NCBI RefSeq assembly: GCF_000518865.1
Contig: NZ_JAEK01000001.1
Location: forward strand, 1 to 64,000
Source: Bacillus sp. J37
GTDB lineage: Bacteria > Bacillota > Bacilli > Bacillales > Bacillaceae
Length of the DNA: 64,000 bases
Direction of reading: 5' to 3'
Shown here: positions 36,057 through 45,572 of the stretch, in pieces
How positions within the stretch are numbered: position 1 is the stretch's first letter
How the letters are laid out: each line of letters begins with the position of its first letter
Made by a program: the position numbers and the translations under genes
Notes under the pieces: generated by a model
Database searches by the model: none
Seen by the model: the letters and a program-made list of their open reading frames with translations, nothing else
What the model was told of the DNA's origin: nothing

Positions 36057-36941
36057 TTGTCAATTAGAGTAGGATTTTTAGGTCCAAGAGCAACATTTAC
36101 CCACTTAGCTGTGCAATCATATTTCGGGGACGAAATTGAGCAGATTGCCTATTCAACCATTCCTCAATGTATTGATGCTGTGGCGGAGGGTGTAATTGAT
36201 TTAGCTGTTGTACCGACTGAAAATGCACTTGAGGGCTCTGTTAATTTAACAATCGATTATTTAATACATGAACAACCCTTATATATTGTCGGTGAAATAG
36301 TATCACCAATTGAGCAACATTTTATGGTACATCCTTCTAATAAAGAGGCTTGGAGAAATGTTTCCCGTGTATATTCTCATTCCCATGCCATTGCGCAATG
36401 TCATAAATTTTTGCATAAAAACTTTAAGGGGATTACATATGATTATGCAACAAGCACAGGGGCAGCTGCTCAATATGTAAAAAATAATTCTGAAGAATTA
36501 GTGGCAGCCATAGCAAATAAACTTGCAGCTAAGGAATATGGCTTAGAGATCGTACAACCCAATATTCATGATTATCATTATAATCATACCCGGTTTGCAA
36601 TTGTACATCCAACAGTTGATGGTAAATATCCTAGCAAGAAGCTCACAGCTGAAAAAGAAAAAACAACACTCATGGTGACGTTACCGTCTGATCAGTCAGG
36701 TGCTCTTCATCAAGTTTTATCGGCTTTTACGTGGCGAAAGCTAAATCTATCGAAAATAGAATCAAGACCTATGAAAACAGGCTTAGGGAATTATTTCTTT
36801 ATAATAGATATCGATATGAGAGTTGATGAGGTGCTGATTCCGGGAGCGATTGCCGAGTTAGAGGCTTTAGGTTGCGGAGTAAAGCTGTTAGGTACTTATG
36901 AGGCTTATTTTATACGCCAGGAAATTGAAGAAGGTGTCTAA
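36057..36941 (+). CDS. pheA: Prephenate dehydratase
   Basis: 294 residues from TTG 36057 (AAGGAG 10 nt upstream). It converts prephenate to phenylpyruvate for phenylalanine synthesis. The N-terminal catalytic domain has VGFLGPRATFTHLA, VVPTENALEGSVN and SHSHAIAQCHKFL, with TSTGAAAQYV. The C-terminal ACT domain (about 200-280) has the feedback motif ESRPMKTGLGNYFF. No chorismate mutase part is fused. Confidence 0.96.
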   Translation: MSIRVGFLGPRATFTHLAVQSYFGDEIEQIAYSTIPQCIDAVAEGVIDLAVVPTENALEGSVNLTIDYLIHEQPLYIVGEIVSPIEQHFMVHPSNKEAWRNVSRVYSHSHAIAQCHKFLHKNFKGITYDYATSTGAAAQYVKNNSEELVAAIANKLAAKEYGLEIVQPNIHDYHYNHTRFAIVHPTVDGKYPSKKLTAEKEKTTLMVTLPSDQSGALHQVLSAFTWRKLNLSKIESRPMKTGLGNYFFIIDIDMRVDEVLIPGAIAELEALGCGVKLLGTYEAYFIRQEIEEGV

Positions 36942-36970
36942 CCATCCCTTTTTATAGAAACATAAATAAA

Positions 36971-37017
36971 CGCCGCAAATTGGGTGAATAGTCATTTTGC
37001 GGCGCTCCCCTTTTTAT
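36971..37017. terminator. Bidirectional terminator between pheA and niaR
   Basis: CGCCGCAAA (36971-36979) pairs with TTTGCGGCG (36996-37004). T-rich sequence lies on both flanks, on the plus strand after 37010 and on the minus strand before 36971, fitting the convergent genes. Confidence 0.8.
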
Positions 37018-37019
37018 AA

Positions 37020-37568
37020 CTAATTATCCTCTTCCTTTACCAAAATTCCTGCCTTATCTAAATCATGACAAGCACGGTTAAGTTTATCAATTGAATCTGC
37101 TTGTAATGTATGCAAGTGCAGTCCTTCAGTTAATTGTGAAAGATAGGAGGCCTTGTTTAGGCTGATCTTTTTTATAAATTCCTCTACTTCAATACGATTT
37201 CCAACTCTAATAGAGGCAGTTAAATCCCCATAGACAGGATGCTCAACGATGACATCTTTTACAAAGACACCATGGTCAACAAGAATATTTAATTCTTCTT
37301 TTGTATCTGTAGGTGAATGCTTACAAGCAATCAGTCTTTCCAGTAATGGCTGATCGTGTTTATTTTTTTCTAAATACACGTACCCTTGACTTGTTGCGAT
37401 AATAGGGTGGTTTTTTGCTTTTAACAATGAAATATCTTGAACAATCACCTGTCTGCTTACATTAGCAAATGCAGCAAGCTCACCACCTGTTATGGGTTTG
37501 CTTGCTTTTAACAATTTATCCAGTAATAGATTTCTTCTTTCTTCCCCTAGTAATTTCCCGGAATTCAT
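37020..37568 (-). CDS. niaR: Nicotinate-responsive repressor of NAD synthesis, NiaR
   Basis: 182 residues from ATG 37568 (AAAGGAAG upstream). It has an N-terminal winged helix (RRNLLLDKLLKASKPITGGE ... VSRQVIVQDISLLKAK) and a C-terminal 3H domain with its conserved histidines (KHSPTDTKEELNILVDHGVF; VEHPVYGDL; LTEGLHLHTLQ). It represses nad genes when nicotinic acid is plentiful. It lies 12 nt after nifS and is probably in its operon; a matching operator lies in the nifS-nadB gap. Confidence 0.95.
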   Translation of the reverse strand: MNSGKLLGEERRNLLLDKLLKASKPITGGELAAFANVSRQVIVQDISLLKAKNHPIIATSQGYVYLEKNKHDQPLLERLIACKHSPTDTKEELNILVDHGVFVKDVIVEHPVYGDLTASIRVGNRIEVEEFIKKISLNKASYLSQLTEGLHLHTLQADSIDKLNRACHDLDKAGILVKEEDN

Positions 37569-37580
37569 TTTATCTTCCTT

Positions 37581-38708
37581 TCACTTTCGAAAGTTTTCAA
37601 CAATGTTGATCAGTACTTTACTTAGTTTCTCAATTTGTGAATATGTTGTGTCCTTACCTAAAGAGATTCTAACATATTGTTTCGCTTGCTGTTCATTATA
37701 CCCTATAGCCAGTATAGAACGTGAAGGTGCCTGCATGCCAACTTGACATGCACTTCCTGTTGAAATGGCCATACCAAAACGATTTGCTTCCAACATGACA
37801 TATTGCCCCTCAATTCCATTAAAAAGAAGGGGAAGGATATTTGGCAGTGTGTGTGGAAAATGAGCGTTTATTAAGCTGATTTTATCGTGATAAGGCTCGA
37901 AAAACTCAATAAGCTGATTTTTTAATTGGACAAAATGATCATACAACTTTTGTTGATCTTTTGAAATATCGTTGGCAGCTGTAGCGAAAGCTGCTATTGC
38001 GGGAACGTCAACAGTACCGGGCCGGAAGCCTGATTCATGTGTAGTTCCGGGTAAAATAGGCTGCCAATGAACTGAAGGGCTAATATAAGCTGCTCCCACA
38101 CCTTTAGGACCGTAGATTTTATGGCTTGAGATGCTAATTGCATCAATATGTTTAACATCGATCGGAATTTTACCGAACGTTTGGACACAATCACTATGAA
38201 AAAGAATCTTCTCTTCTCTTAAAAATAGGCCAATATGTTCAATAGGATTAATGGTGCCAATTTCGGAATTTCCGTGCTGAATGGAAACAAGGGCTGTATC
38301 CTTACTTACTTCACTTTGAATCTGATTCAATGTAATAATACCTTGCTGATTCGGCTTTAAATATGAAACTCTATATCCCTTTGATTCGAGATTTTTAAAG
38401 AACGTATGAAGAGATGAATGTTCATTTACAGCGGTAATAATATGCCTTTTATGCTTTATACCATTTAATAAAGATTGAACAGTTAAGATATTTGCTTCAC
38501 TGCCACCACTTGTGAAATAAATTCCTTTTTCATGTCCATTGATGATCGTTGCAATAACTTTCCTGGAGGCAGAAAGAGTACGTGCTGATATGTCTCCAAT
38601 ATCGTGAAGGCTACTGCTGTTGCCGTAAGCATTTTTTGCAGCCTTTGTATATATATTAAGTGCATTTTCGCTCATCGGTGTTGTTGCAGCGTAATCAAAA
38701 TAGATCAA
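37581..38708 (-). CDS. nifS: Cysteine desulfurase NifS for NadA Fe-S cluster supply
   Basis: 375 residues from TTG 38708. GGGAG (38717-38721) is 8 nt upstream of this TTG but overlaps the GTG at 38717, and the B. subtilis protein also starts MIYLDYAATTP. It is PLP-dependent: ISSHKIYGPKGVGAAYIS holds the lysine, VQTFGKIPIDVK is the substrate-side loop, and STGSACQVG is the active cysteine loop. In B. subtilis this enzyme feeds sulfur to quinolinate synthase. Divergent from nadBCA. Confidence 0.93.
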   Translation of the reverse strand: MIYFDYAATTPMSENALNIYTKAAKNAYGNSSSLHDIGDISARTLSASRKVIATIINGHEKGIYFTSGGSEANILTVQSLLNGIKHKRHIITAVNEHSSLHTFFKNLESKGYRVSYLKPNQQGIITLNQIQSEVSKDTALVSIQHGNSEIGTINPIEHIGLFLREEKILFHSDCVQTFGKIPIDVKHIDAISISSHKIYGPKGVGAAYISPSVHWQPILPGTTHESGFRPGTVDVPAIAAFATAANDISKDQQKLYDHFVQLKNQLIEFFEPYHDKISLINAHFPHTLPNILPLLFNGIEGQYVMLEANRFGMAISTGSACQVGMQAPSRSILAIGYNEQQAKQYVRISLGKDTTYSQIEKLSKVLINIVENFRK

Positions 38709-38758
38709 TTTTTTCACTCCCGGTTTCTCTTAATCTTTCAGACTATAAATAAAAACTC

Positions 38759-38812
38759 TTGTCATTATTTTAAATTTATGTAAATATAGGTGTCAAGACA
38801 GGTGTAAATTAC
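38759..38812. promoter_or_regulatory. Divergent nifS/nadB promoters with NiaR operator
   Basis: For nadB, TTGTCA (38759-38764) and TAAATA (38781-38786) have a 16-nt spacer. On the minus strand TTGACA (38796-38791) serves as a nifS -35, with a TTAAAA-type -10 17 nt on. An operator-like sequence, AGGTGTCAAGACAGGTGTAA (38788-38807), overlaps the nadB start region and the nifS -35. It resembles the known NiaR consensus built on TGTCTTGACA with ACCTGT half-sites. Confidence 0.75.
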
Positions 38813-38823
38813 AGGAGGGTGCT

Positions 38824-40374
38824 ATGCCTCAAACAGATGTTATTATAATCGGTAGTGGACTTGCGGCTCTAACTGTTGCATACCATCTACGGCATAAACA
38901 TGTAAAAATAATCACGAAATCTTCATGGACACAAAGTAATTCAATGCTTGCTCAAGGCGGTATTGCAGCAGCAGTTGCTAATAATGACTCATGGAAAAAT
39001 CATTTCGAGGATACAATTGCTGCCGGGTGTTATCATAATCACGTTAAAAACGTAGAATATCTCGTTCAAGAAGGTCCTAGAGAATTAAACGAGTGGATTC
39101 AACGAGGTGTAAAGTTTGATTGTGATACAAAGGGACAGCTTTTACTCGGTAAAGAAGGAGCGCATAGCCACCATCGAATTATTCATGCTGGCGGTGATGC
39201 AACAGGGAAAGAGTTAACTAGTTTTCTATTTTATCAATCAAAACCTTACGTACAAATTGTTGAAAATGAAATAGCAATAGATTTAATAATAGAACAAAAT
39301 TGTTGCCAAGGAGTTAACACGAAAAATCGTCAAGGAGAAATAAACTCATATTTTGCCAGTCATGTCATCATAGCAAGTGGAGGTTGTGGTGCGGTTTATG
39401 GTCAAACATCTAATACAGATGTCATTACCGGTGATGGAATCGCCATGGCTTTTCGGGCTGGTGCTGAGTTAGCAGACATGGAGTTTGTTCAATTTCATCC
39501 AACAATGCTTCATATTAATGGAAAATGTGTTGGCCTTATTTCTGAAGCAGTTAGAGGAGAAGGTGCTTCTTTGGTTACACAAAATGGAGAAGAATTTATG
39601 CATACCATCCATCATCAGGGAGATCTTGCTCCAAGAGATGTAGTGTCCAGAGCGATTTTTGATGAGATGAAAAAAGGAAATCAGGTATTTCTTGATATTT
39701 CCTCAATAAATAACTTCAACTCCAGATTTCCAACGATAACAGCACTTTGTAAACAGTATGATATTAATTTAGCAAGTGGTAAGATCCCAGTTGCCCCGGG
39801 AATGCATTTTTTAATGGGGGGGATAAAAACAAATGAGAATGGTGAGACAAATATTCAACGTCTATTTGCAGTAGGCGAGGCAGCTTGTACGGGTGTACAT
39901 GGTGCTAATCGATTAGCAAGTAATTCCCTTCTGGAAGGGCTTGTGTTTGGAAAAAGGATAGCAAACTATATCTCATCCATATCTCCAGAAGTCCCTCAGT
40001 CAAGAACGATAAAAAATACAGCTGAACAAGTAAATGAAAAGCCGAAATTACCAACAAAAAAACAAATACAAGAGGTCATGACCACATATGTTGGAATTCA
40101 AAGGACTAATACAGGATTACAGTTTGCAATAAAGTGGTTTGAAAAATACCGGGAACAGATATCTTTTCAAAATATCAATGTGAAGATTTTCACAATTAAT
40201 GAAATAGAAGTCATCAATATGTTAACAATCGGCTGGATTATTGCAACGTCTGCTTTTAAAAGAACGGAAAGTAGAGGCGGACATTATCGAATCGATTATC
40301 CTGAACGAAATGATCATTATTGGCAAAGAAAACAAGTAATGATAACAAAATCCGAAATGTTTGTGGGGGTTTAA
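38824..40374 (+). CDS. nadB: L-aspartate oxidase
   Basis: 516 residues from ATG 38824 after AGGAGG. This flavoenzyme makes iminoaspartate, the first step to quinolinate. It has the FAD-binding start VIIIGSGLAALTVAYHL, the capping region HRIIHAGGDATGKELT, EFVQFHPTMLH and RGEGASLVT. GVHGANRLASNSLLEGLVFG closes the FAD site. A fumarate-reductase-type helical C-terminus follows. First gene of nadB-nadC-nadA. Confidence 0.97.
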   Translation: MPQTDVIIIGSGLAALTVAYHLRHKHVKIITKSSWTQSNSMLAQGGIAAAVANNDSWKNHFEDTIAAGCYHNHVKNVEYLVQEGPRELNEWIQRGVKFDCDTKGQLLLGKEGAHSHHRIIHAGGDATGKELTSFLFYQSKPYVQIVENEIAIDLIIEQNCCQGVNTKNRQGEINSYFASHVIIASGGCGAVYGQTSNTDVITGDGIAMAFRAGAELADMEFVQFHPTMLHINGKCVGLISEAVRGEGASLVTQNGEEFMHTIHHQGDLAPRDVVSRAIFDEMKKGNQVFLDISSINNFNSRFPTITALCKQYDINLASGKIPVAPGMHFLMGGIKTNENGETNIQRLFAVGEAACTGVHGANRLASNSLLEGLVFGKRIANYISSISPEVPQSRTIKNTAEQVNEKPKLPTKKQIQEVMTTYVGIQRTNTGLQFAIKWFEKYREQISFQNINVKIFTINEIEVINMLTIGWIIATSAFKRTESRGGHYRIDYPERNDHYWQRKQVMITKSEMFVGV

Positions 40375-40375
40375 C

Positions 40376-41206
40376 ATGCATACGATCAAAATAAAAAAGA
40401 AGTTGGAAGAATTCTTTTTAGAGGATCTTGGAGAAATTGATATTTCAAGTCAAACTATTTTTGGCAAGGAATCCAATGGTGAAGCAATTATATTAGCAAA
40501 AGAAGATGGTCTTTTTGCAGGAGCAGATATAATCGGAATGGGTTATTCTTTGTTCCAAAATGATCTTCAAGTAAATGTAAAAAAACAAGATGGAGAAAAA
40601 GTAAAGCAAGGAGATATAATCGCTGAGATAAGGGGCCCTGTTTCTGTTATTTTAAGTGGGGAACGTGTGATTTTAAATATTTTACAACGAATGAGCGGGA
40701 TTGCTACATTAACCAACACAGCTGTTCAGAAGCTAAATTCTAATCACACGAGAATTTGTGATACCAGAAAAACATCGCCAGGCTTTAGAATGTTTGAAAA
40801 ATATGCGGTTCGTTGCGGTGGAGGTTTTAATCACCGATTTGGACTTTACGATGGAGTCATGATAAAAGATAACCACATTGCGTTTGCTGGTTCAATTTCA
40901 AACGCTGTAAAAAAAGTGAGAGATCACACAGGCCATATGGTAAAGATTGAAGTTGAAATTGAGACGGAAGAACAACTTCATGAAGCAATTGATGCGAGAG
41001 CAGATGTTATTATGTTTGATAATCGATCACCTGAAGAAGTGGCAAGATTCGTAGAGATCACGCCAAAATCAATTATAACAGAAGCATCAGGGGGCATTGG
41101 GTTTCATAATCTTTCTGACTATAGAAACACAAATGTTGATTATATTTCCTTAGGGATGCTGACTCATTCATATCAGTCATTGGATATTAGTTTGAACGTT
41201 AAATAG
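40376..41206 (+). CDS. nadC: Nicotinate-nucleotide pyrophosphorylase (carboxylating)
   Basis: 276 residues. ATG 40376 has GGGGG 6 nt upstream and starts 1 nt after the nadB stop; the open frame back to 40361 is not needed. It converts quinolinate and PRPP to NaMN. Motifs: ILNILQRMSGIATLT, CDTRKTSPGFRMFEKYAV, GGGFNHRFGLYDGVMIKDNH and IMFDNRSPEEV, and the final EASGGI and SLGMLTHS loops. Confidence 0.97.
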   Translation: MHTIKIKKKLEEFFLEDLGEIDISSQTIFGKESNGEAIILAKEDGLFAGADIIGMGYSLFQNDLQVNVKKQDGEKVKQGDIIAEIRGPVSVILSGERVILNILQRMSGIATLTNTAVQKLNSNHTRICDTRKTSPGFRMFEKYAVRCGGGFNHRFGLYDGVMIKDNHIAFAGSISNAVKKVRDHTGHMVKIEVEIETEEQLHEAIDARADVIMFDNRSPEEVARFVEITPKSIITEASGGIGFHNLSDYRNTNVDYISLGMLTHSYQSLDISLNVK

Positions 41207-41218
41207 GGGGAATGGAAG

Positions 41219-42328
41219 ATGGAATTACTGGATATTTTAGAACATGAAAAAAGAGAAATGATGCCTGAATCCTATAAAAACTTAACTATTGAGGAAATGG
41301 AAAAACGAGTTCGGGAAATAAAGCGGAAATTTGGCTCAAAGCTATATATTCCGGGACATCATTATCAAAAAGATGAGGTTGTCCAATTTTCTGATGTAAC
41401 TGGAGATTCCCTGCAGCTGGCACAGGCGGCAGCATTAAATAAGGAAGCAGAATTTATCGTTTTTTGCGGTGTTCACTTTATGGCTGAAACAGCGGACATG
41501 CTTACATCCCAAAATCAAAAAGTCATTCTGCCTGACATGAGAGCAGGTTGTTCTATGGCAGATATGGCGGATATTGAACAAACAGATCGTGCTTGGGAAA
41601 AACTTCAAAACATATTTGGAGATACGATCTTACCTTTAACATATGTTAATTCCACAGCTGCTATTAAAGCATTTGTTGGTAAAAATGGTGGGGCAACGGT
41701 CACTTCTTCAAATGCAAAAAAAATGTTGGAGTGGGCTTTTAAGCAAAAAGAAAGAATTTTATTTTTACCAGACCAGCATCTGGGAAGAAATACAGCCTTT
41801 GATTTAGGTATCCCATTAGATCGAATGGCAATATGGAATCCAATCAGTAATAAGCTTGAATACACTGGTAATGTTGAAGATATTATTGTTATTCTTTGGA
41901 AAGGGCACTGCTCGGTCCATGAAAATTTCACAGTGAAAAATATTGAATATATCCGTAAAACAGAACCGGATATGAAGATTATTGTTCATCCGGAATGCAG
42001 CCGTGAAGTTGTAGAGTTATCTGATTATGCGGGATCCACAAAGTATATTATTGACATGATAGAAGCGGCAGAAGAAGGAACAAAATGGGCAATAGGAACG
42101 GAGATGAATCTTGTAAATCGATTAATTCAAGCACACGAAAACAAAAGGATTGTTTCTCTAAACCCTTTTATGTGCCCGTGTTTAACAATGAATCGGATTG
42201 ATCTACCTCACCTTTTATGGACGGTAGAAGGTCTGGAAAATGGCGAAATTATTAATCAAATTACAGTGCCGGAGAATATAACAAAGGATGCAGTCCTGGC
42301 TTTAGACCGTATGTTAGCGAATGTATAA
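41219..42328 (+). CDS. nadA: Quinolinate synthase
   Basis: 369 residues. [4Fe-4S] enzyme that condenses iminoaspartate with [24 protein letters not shown] is the first substrate loop. The cluster cysteines are those in RAGCSMADM (about 110), GHCSVHE (about 230) and FMCPCLTMN (about 320). [14 protein letters not shown] and [10 protein letters not shown] are further conserved parts. The linked nifS supplies its sulfur. Confidence 0.97.
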   Translation: MELLDILEHEKREMMPESYKNLTIEEMEKRVREIKRKFGSKLYIPGHHYQKDEVVQFSDVTGDSLQLAQAAALNKEAEFIVFCGVHFMAETADMLTSQNQKVILPDMRAGCSMADMADIEQTDRAWEKLQNIFGDTILPLTYVNSTAAIKAFVGKNGGATVTSSNAKKMLEWAFKQKERILFLPDQHLGRNTAFDLGIPLDRMAIWNPISNKLEYTGNVEDIIVILWKGHCSVHENFTVKNIEYIRKTEPDMKIIVHPECSREVVELSDYAGSTKYIIDMIEAAEEGTKWAIGTEMNLVNRLIQAHENKRIVSLNPFMCPCLTMNRIDLPHLLWTVEGLENGEIINQITVPENITKDAVLALDRMLANV

Positions 42329-42335
42329 GAGAGTA

Positions 42336-42375
42336 AAGAACCGACCACTATCATTGAAGTGGCCGGTTCTTTTTG
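42336..42375 (+). terminator. Terminator after nadA
   Basis: AAGAACCGACCACT (42336-42349) pairs with AGTGGCCGGTTCTT with one mismatch, followed by T residues. Confidence 0.9.
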
Positions 42376-42460
42376 AGTTTGGATAATATTTCAATCGCCA
42401 TCTTCATATGCATGTTAATAAGTTTGTTTTTATAGGTTTATCCACTTTTAGAGTATTTTT

Positions 42461-42490
42461 ATCATATTCACCACTTTCCATTCATAAATT
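42461..42490 (+). promoter_or_regulatory. Candidate sigma-E promoter of safA
   Basis: TCATATT (42462-42468), 14-nt spacer, CATAAATT (42483-42490). safA is a sigma-E gene in B. subtilis. It lies in the 308-nt nadA-safA gap, which otherwise holds the nadA terminator and no gene. Confidence 0.65.
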
Positions 42491-42636
42491 GTTATGAAGA
42501 TTGTTGGCATTATCATTTGTTTATAACTTGCTCAACATAATGAAATCAATAAATTGGAAGAAGAAAATCATTATGTTCATTCCTCCATCATGAATAAATG
42601 ATGGTAGATTTATTTCTTTGCTTAGGAGGGAAAGCG

Positions 42637-44004
42637 TTGAAAATTCATATTGTCCAAAAAGGCGATACTTTATGGAAAATTGCTAAAAAATATGCGGTTG
42701 ATTTTGAAGAGTTAAAGAGTATGAATACACAATTAAGTAACCCGGATTTAATTATGCCAGGCATGAAAATTAAAGTACCTTCCGGAAATATTGCAGTGAA
42801 AAAAGAAGCGCCGATTCAACAGGCTGCACCAATTAAGAAGGAAATGCCGAAGGCTGAGCATCCATTTGCAAAAGAAAAGCCAAAGGCAGTTGTTGATGTT
42901 GAAGATACAGTTCCAAAAGAGCCTGTAACAGAAAAACCATCAAAACCATTTATACCTCCTGTACCTAATGCTCAACATCCGGTATATACTGGGATGGATG
43001 TGAATAATTATTATACGGTGAATATGGCGATGATGCCAAATATGGCTAATCCACCTTTACCACAAAAGCCGGCAAATGTGTTACCTGAAATGACAAAAGA
43101 AGAGGAAGAAGTAGAAAAAGCAGAGCCATATTACTTACCAGAAGAAAAACATGAGGAGGATTTAAAAGATATGGCAAATATGCCGAATGTACCAAACATG
43201 CCGAACATTCCAAATATGCAGATGCCAACACAAACGCAACCTGCCATGTATCAACCGCAATATGTTGCGCCACAGTACATGGTTCCAGTATCGCCAGTTT
43301 TACCGGGTTCAGGACTTTGTCCACCTTATTATCCAATGCACCCGATGCCATATGGTTACAATCCGGCAATGATGCCGCAGCCTCAACCGCAGCCCTACCC
43401 AACAGCAGTTAGCCCGGCTGAATTTGAGGAAGACGACGATGATGATTATGATTATGAAGATCACACAGGTATGCCAAATATGCCATATCCTCAAGCTGTT
43501 GCTCCTGCTCATTATGGGGCAGGATTCCCGGTTAATCCGTATGCCGGAGTACCTGTTTCACCTGTAATGCCGGGACCGGGATTTGGTGGTTATCCAAATC
43601 AAGTATTAGGAGCATATGGTGAAGCACCTAATGATGATTATGAAAATCACTCAAATATGCCGAATCAACCATATCCGCAAGCAGTGGCTCCTGCGTATGA
43701 TCAAGGAGATTGTGGATGCGGTGGACCGGCAGCACCATCACCATATGGCTATCAGATGCCGATGCAGCAACCATATTACGGTCAGCAGCCCATGATGGCA
43801 CCACAACCTTACTATGGTCAGCAGCCCATGATGGCACCACAACCTTACTATGGTCAGCAGCCCATGATGGCACCACAACAACCATTTGCACCATACGGGC
43901 AGTATGGATTTAATCCGTCGCAACAACAACAAATGCAAATGCCGGGTGCAGGTGGTCAAATGTTTGGGATGCCGAATTATGATCGTGAGGAAGAAGAAGA
44001 TTAA
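42637..44004 (+). CDS. safA: Spore coat morphogenetic protein SafA
   Basis: 455 residues from TTG 42637, with AGGAGG (42624-42629) 7 nt upstream; the start MKIHIVQKGDTLWKIAKKY matches B. subtilis SafA. LysM domain at about 1-50, then EHPFAKEKPKAVVDVED, which is conserved. A long Pro/Met/Gln/Tyr-rich region with NMPNVPNMPN repeats and SPVLPGSGLC and DCGCGG motifs follows. A perfect-type 12-residue tandem repeat occurs near the end. Internal Met codons near 43171 could start the short C30-like form known in B. subtilis. SafA organises the inner coat and binds SpoVID. Confidence 0.95.
   Translation: MKIHIVQKGDTLWKIAKKYAVDFEELKSMNTQLSNPDLIMPGMKIKVPSGNIAVKKEAPIQQAAPIKKEMPKAEHPFAKEKPKAVVDVEDTVPKEPVTEKPSKPFIPPVPNAQHPVYTGMDVNNYYTVNMAMMPNMANPPLPQKPANVLPEMTKEEEEVEKAEPYYLPEEKHEEDLKDMANMPNVPNMPNIPNMQMPTQTQPAMYQPQYVAPQYMVPVSPVLPGSGLCPPYYPMHPMPYGYNPAMMPQPQPQPYPTAVSPAEFEEDDDDDYDYEDHTGMPNMPYPQAVAPAHYGAGFPVNPYAGVPVSPVMPGPGFGGYPNQVLGAYGEAPNDDYENHSNMPNQPYPQAVAPAYDQGDCGCGGPAAPSPYGYQMPMQQPYYGQQPMMAPQPYYGQQPMMAPQPYYGQQPMMAPQQPFAPYGQYGFNPSQQQQMQMPGAGGQMFGMPNYDREEEED
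43771..43878 (+). repeat. Three tandem 36-bp units inside safA
   Basis: Units at 43771-43806, 43807-43842 and 43843-43878 each encode PYYGQQPMMAPQ. Units 2 and 3 are identical and unit 1 differs only at a few third or synonymous bases. Likely to vary in copy number between strains. Confidence 0.95.
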
Positions 44005-44019
44005 AAATAAACGTGAAAG

Positions 44020-44046
44020 CAGGAGTTCTCTTACTCCTGTTTTTTT
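44020..44046 (+). terminator. Terminator after safA
   Basis: CAGGAGT (44020-44026) pairs with ACTCCTG (44033-44039), followed by seven T residues. A TGAGCAT/ATGCTCA hairpin (44120-44138) lies further on, before the next gene. Confidence 0.9.
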
Positions 44047-44174
44047 CATTTCCCATAAATTTAATCGTGTTTCCGATAACTAACAGAGTCATCTCCCTTG
44101 TTAAAGTACAAGATAGTATTGAGCATGTCTTATGCTCATAACTCTTGTAAGTATATTCCAGGGAGGTTGTTGTT

Positions 44175-44900
44175 TTGACAAAAGGTAAAAAAGCTGCAGC
44201 TTTTACTGCAATTGCCCTTTTAACAACGGGTTTAACCGCTTGTAATGGAGATCAAGGTGCGATAGAAAATAGCAGAAACACTGATCAAGCTCAACCGATA
44301 GGATACTATACAAACGAAAATACAAATGGAGCAGATAATGAAGGTCCTGTTACTGAGATGATGGATGGAATGAACGATGGTGATAATAGAAATCATTATT
44401 TTCGCCAAGTAAATAATAGAAATAACACCCGAGATATAAGCAATCCAACAGTTCCATTAGGAGACAGGGATGCCGGTCTTGTTCGTGATAATCGCTACAG
44501 TAACGGTGATGCGAATTATCATAGACATTTAAATGAAGTTGGGTATTATAATCGCGGTGATGGCGAGGCTGCACAAAAAATAAAAAATGCGGTTGAAAAA
44601 ATGGACAATGTTGATCATGCACGAGTTTTAGTCACTGATGATAATGTGTTAGTTGCCGTTGATTCTAATGATAAAAATAATCGAGATATGAAGGAGAAAA
44701 TTACAAGTCAAACTCGTAAAATGGCCAATGGAAGAAATGTTCAAGTTGTAACGGATGAAGGGACATTTACCCGTGTTCGTAACATCGATAATGATATTCA
44801 AAACGGAGTCGATAAAGATGTTATTGATACCGATGTGAACAAATTACTAAACGATCTTGGAAATGCTGTTCAACGTCCTTTTAATGGAAACAACCGCTAA
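44175..44900 (+). CDS. coxA: YhcN/YlaJ family sporulation lipoprotein (CoxA-like)
   Basis: 241 residues from TTG 44175, with GGGAGG 8 nt upstream. Lipoprotein signal with lipobox LTAC at about residues 20-23. An Asn/Asp/Gly-rich linker precedes the conserved YhcN domain (AAQKIKNAVEKMDNVDHARVL ... MKEKITSQTRKM, as overlapping segments). The position after safA is that of coxA (yrbB) in B. subtilis, a spore-cortex protein. The family call is firm; orthology to CoxA rests on synteny. Confidence 0.85.
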   Translation: MTKGKKAAAFTAIALLTTGLTACNGDQGAIENSRNTDQAQPIGYYTNENTNGADNEGPVTEMMDGMNDGDNRNHYFRQVNNRNNTRDISNPTVPLGDRDAGLVRDNRYSNGDANYHRHLNEVGYYNRGDGEAAQKIKNAVEKMDNVDHARVLVTDDNVLVAVDSNDKNNRDMKEKITSQTRKMANGRNVQVVTDEGTFTRVRNIDNDIQNGVDKDVIDTDVNKLLNDLGNAVQRPFNGNNR

Positions 44901-44940
44901 TATAAAAAGCAGGAGGCCTTTGCCTCTTGCTTTTTATATT
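44901..44940. terminator. Long terminator after the YhcN-family gene
   Basis: The arms 44901-44917 and 44922-44938 are complementary over 17 bp with one G-U pair and a CTTT loop. The A-run on the left and T-run on the right could stop transcription in either direction. Confidence 0.85.
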
Positions 44941-45025
44941 AGTTTGGTTTCTTTTGGTTAAAACTTCTACTAATGGCTACAATAATAATGATTGCATGTG
45001 AATTTATATGAATGAGGTGAGATAG

Positions 45026-45559
45026 ATGAGAATGTCTTATCACAGTCACATCCTAACTGTATGTAGTTTTGTTGTTTTTCTCCTTAGTAGTTTTGTAAGC
45101 ATTGATACTACCATGCCTGTTATGGCAGAAGAAAATAGTATTCAACATCCTTTATCTGTAAAAGTAGTGTTACAAAGAAAATATTTAGATGGAGAGATAA
45201 GTGAAGAAATTATCCTGGAGAAAGCAACTTCTATAGGGGAAATAGTGGAAAAGTATTCTGATTGGATACTACTTGATCATAAAAAGGAGAGTGTAGTATT
45301 TCAAAGTAAAGTTGATGATATATCACCATTGTTAAAAACGAATGGATATTTTGGCATTACTGGTGACGGTATATTTTCGATTTTTAATGGGAGACCTGGT
45401 TCCAACGATATTATACAATCATTTTTTCAATTAGATGTGGAGAAATTAGAGAGCCACAAGCACGATGAGTTAATGGAAGGAATAAGAATTGAGTCAAAAG
45501 ATCAATATCTGGAAGTGTTAAAAATATATGAAACATATTCAAAGATTGAAAAGAAGTAA
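45026..45559 (+). CDS. bofC: Forespore checkpoint protein BofC
   Basis: 177 residues; ATG 45032 is an alternative start. Signal peptide (about 1-33), then a secreted domain. DDISPLLKTNGYFGITGDG and IFNGRPG ... IIQSFFQLDVEKLESHKHDEL are close to B. subtilis BofC. It is exported from the forespore into the intermembrane space and restrains SpoIVB, the signal that triggers SpoIVFB, whose gene is also in this window. Terminator GCTAATC/GGTTAGC with T-run at 45573-45610. Confidence 0.93.
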   Translation: MRMSYHSHILTVCSFVVFLLSSFVSIDTTMPVMAEENSIQHPLSVKVVLQRKYLDGEISEEIILEKATSIGEIVEKYSDWILLDHKKESVVFQSKVDDISPLLKTNGYFGITGDGIFSIFNGRPGSNDIIQSFFQLDVEKLESHKHDELMEGIRIESKDQYLEVLKIYETYSKIEKK

Positions 45560-45572
45560 TAGTATTATGAAC

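Noticed and set aside
43771-43878. CRISPR-like repeat array
   Set aside because: The units are directly adjacent without spacers and are in frame with safA.
43046-44092. Several minus-strand and out-of-frame open frames across safA
   Set aside because: They come from the Pro/Met/Gln-rich repeats of safA and have His/Trp-rich, improbable sequences.
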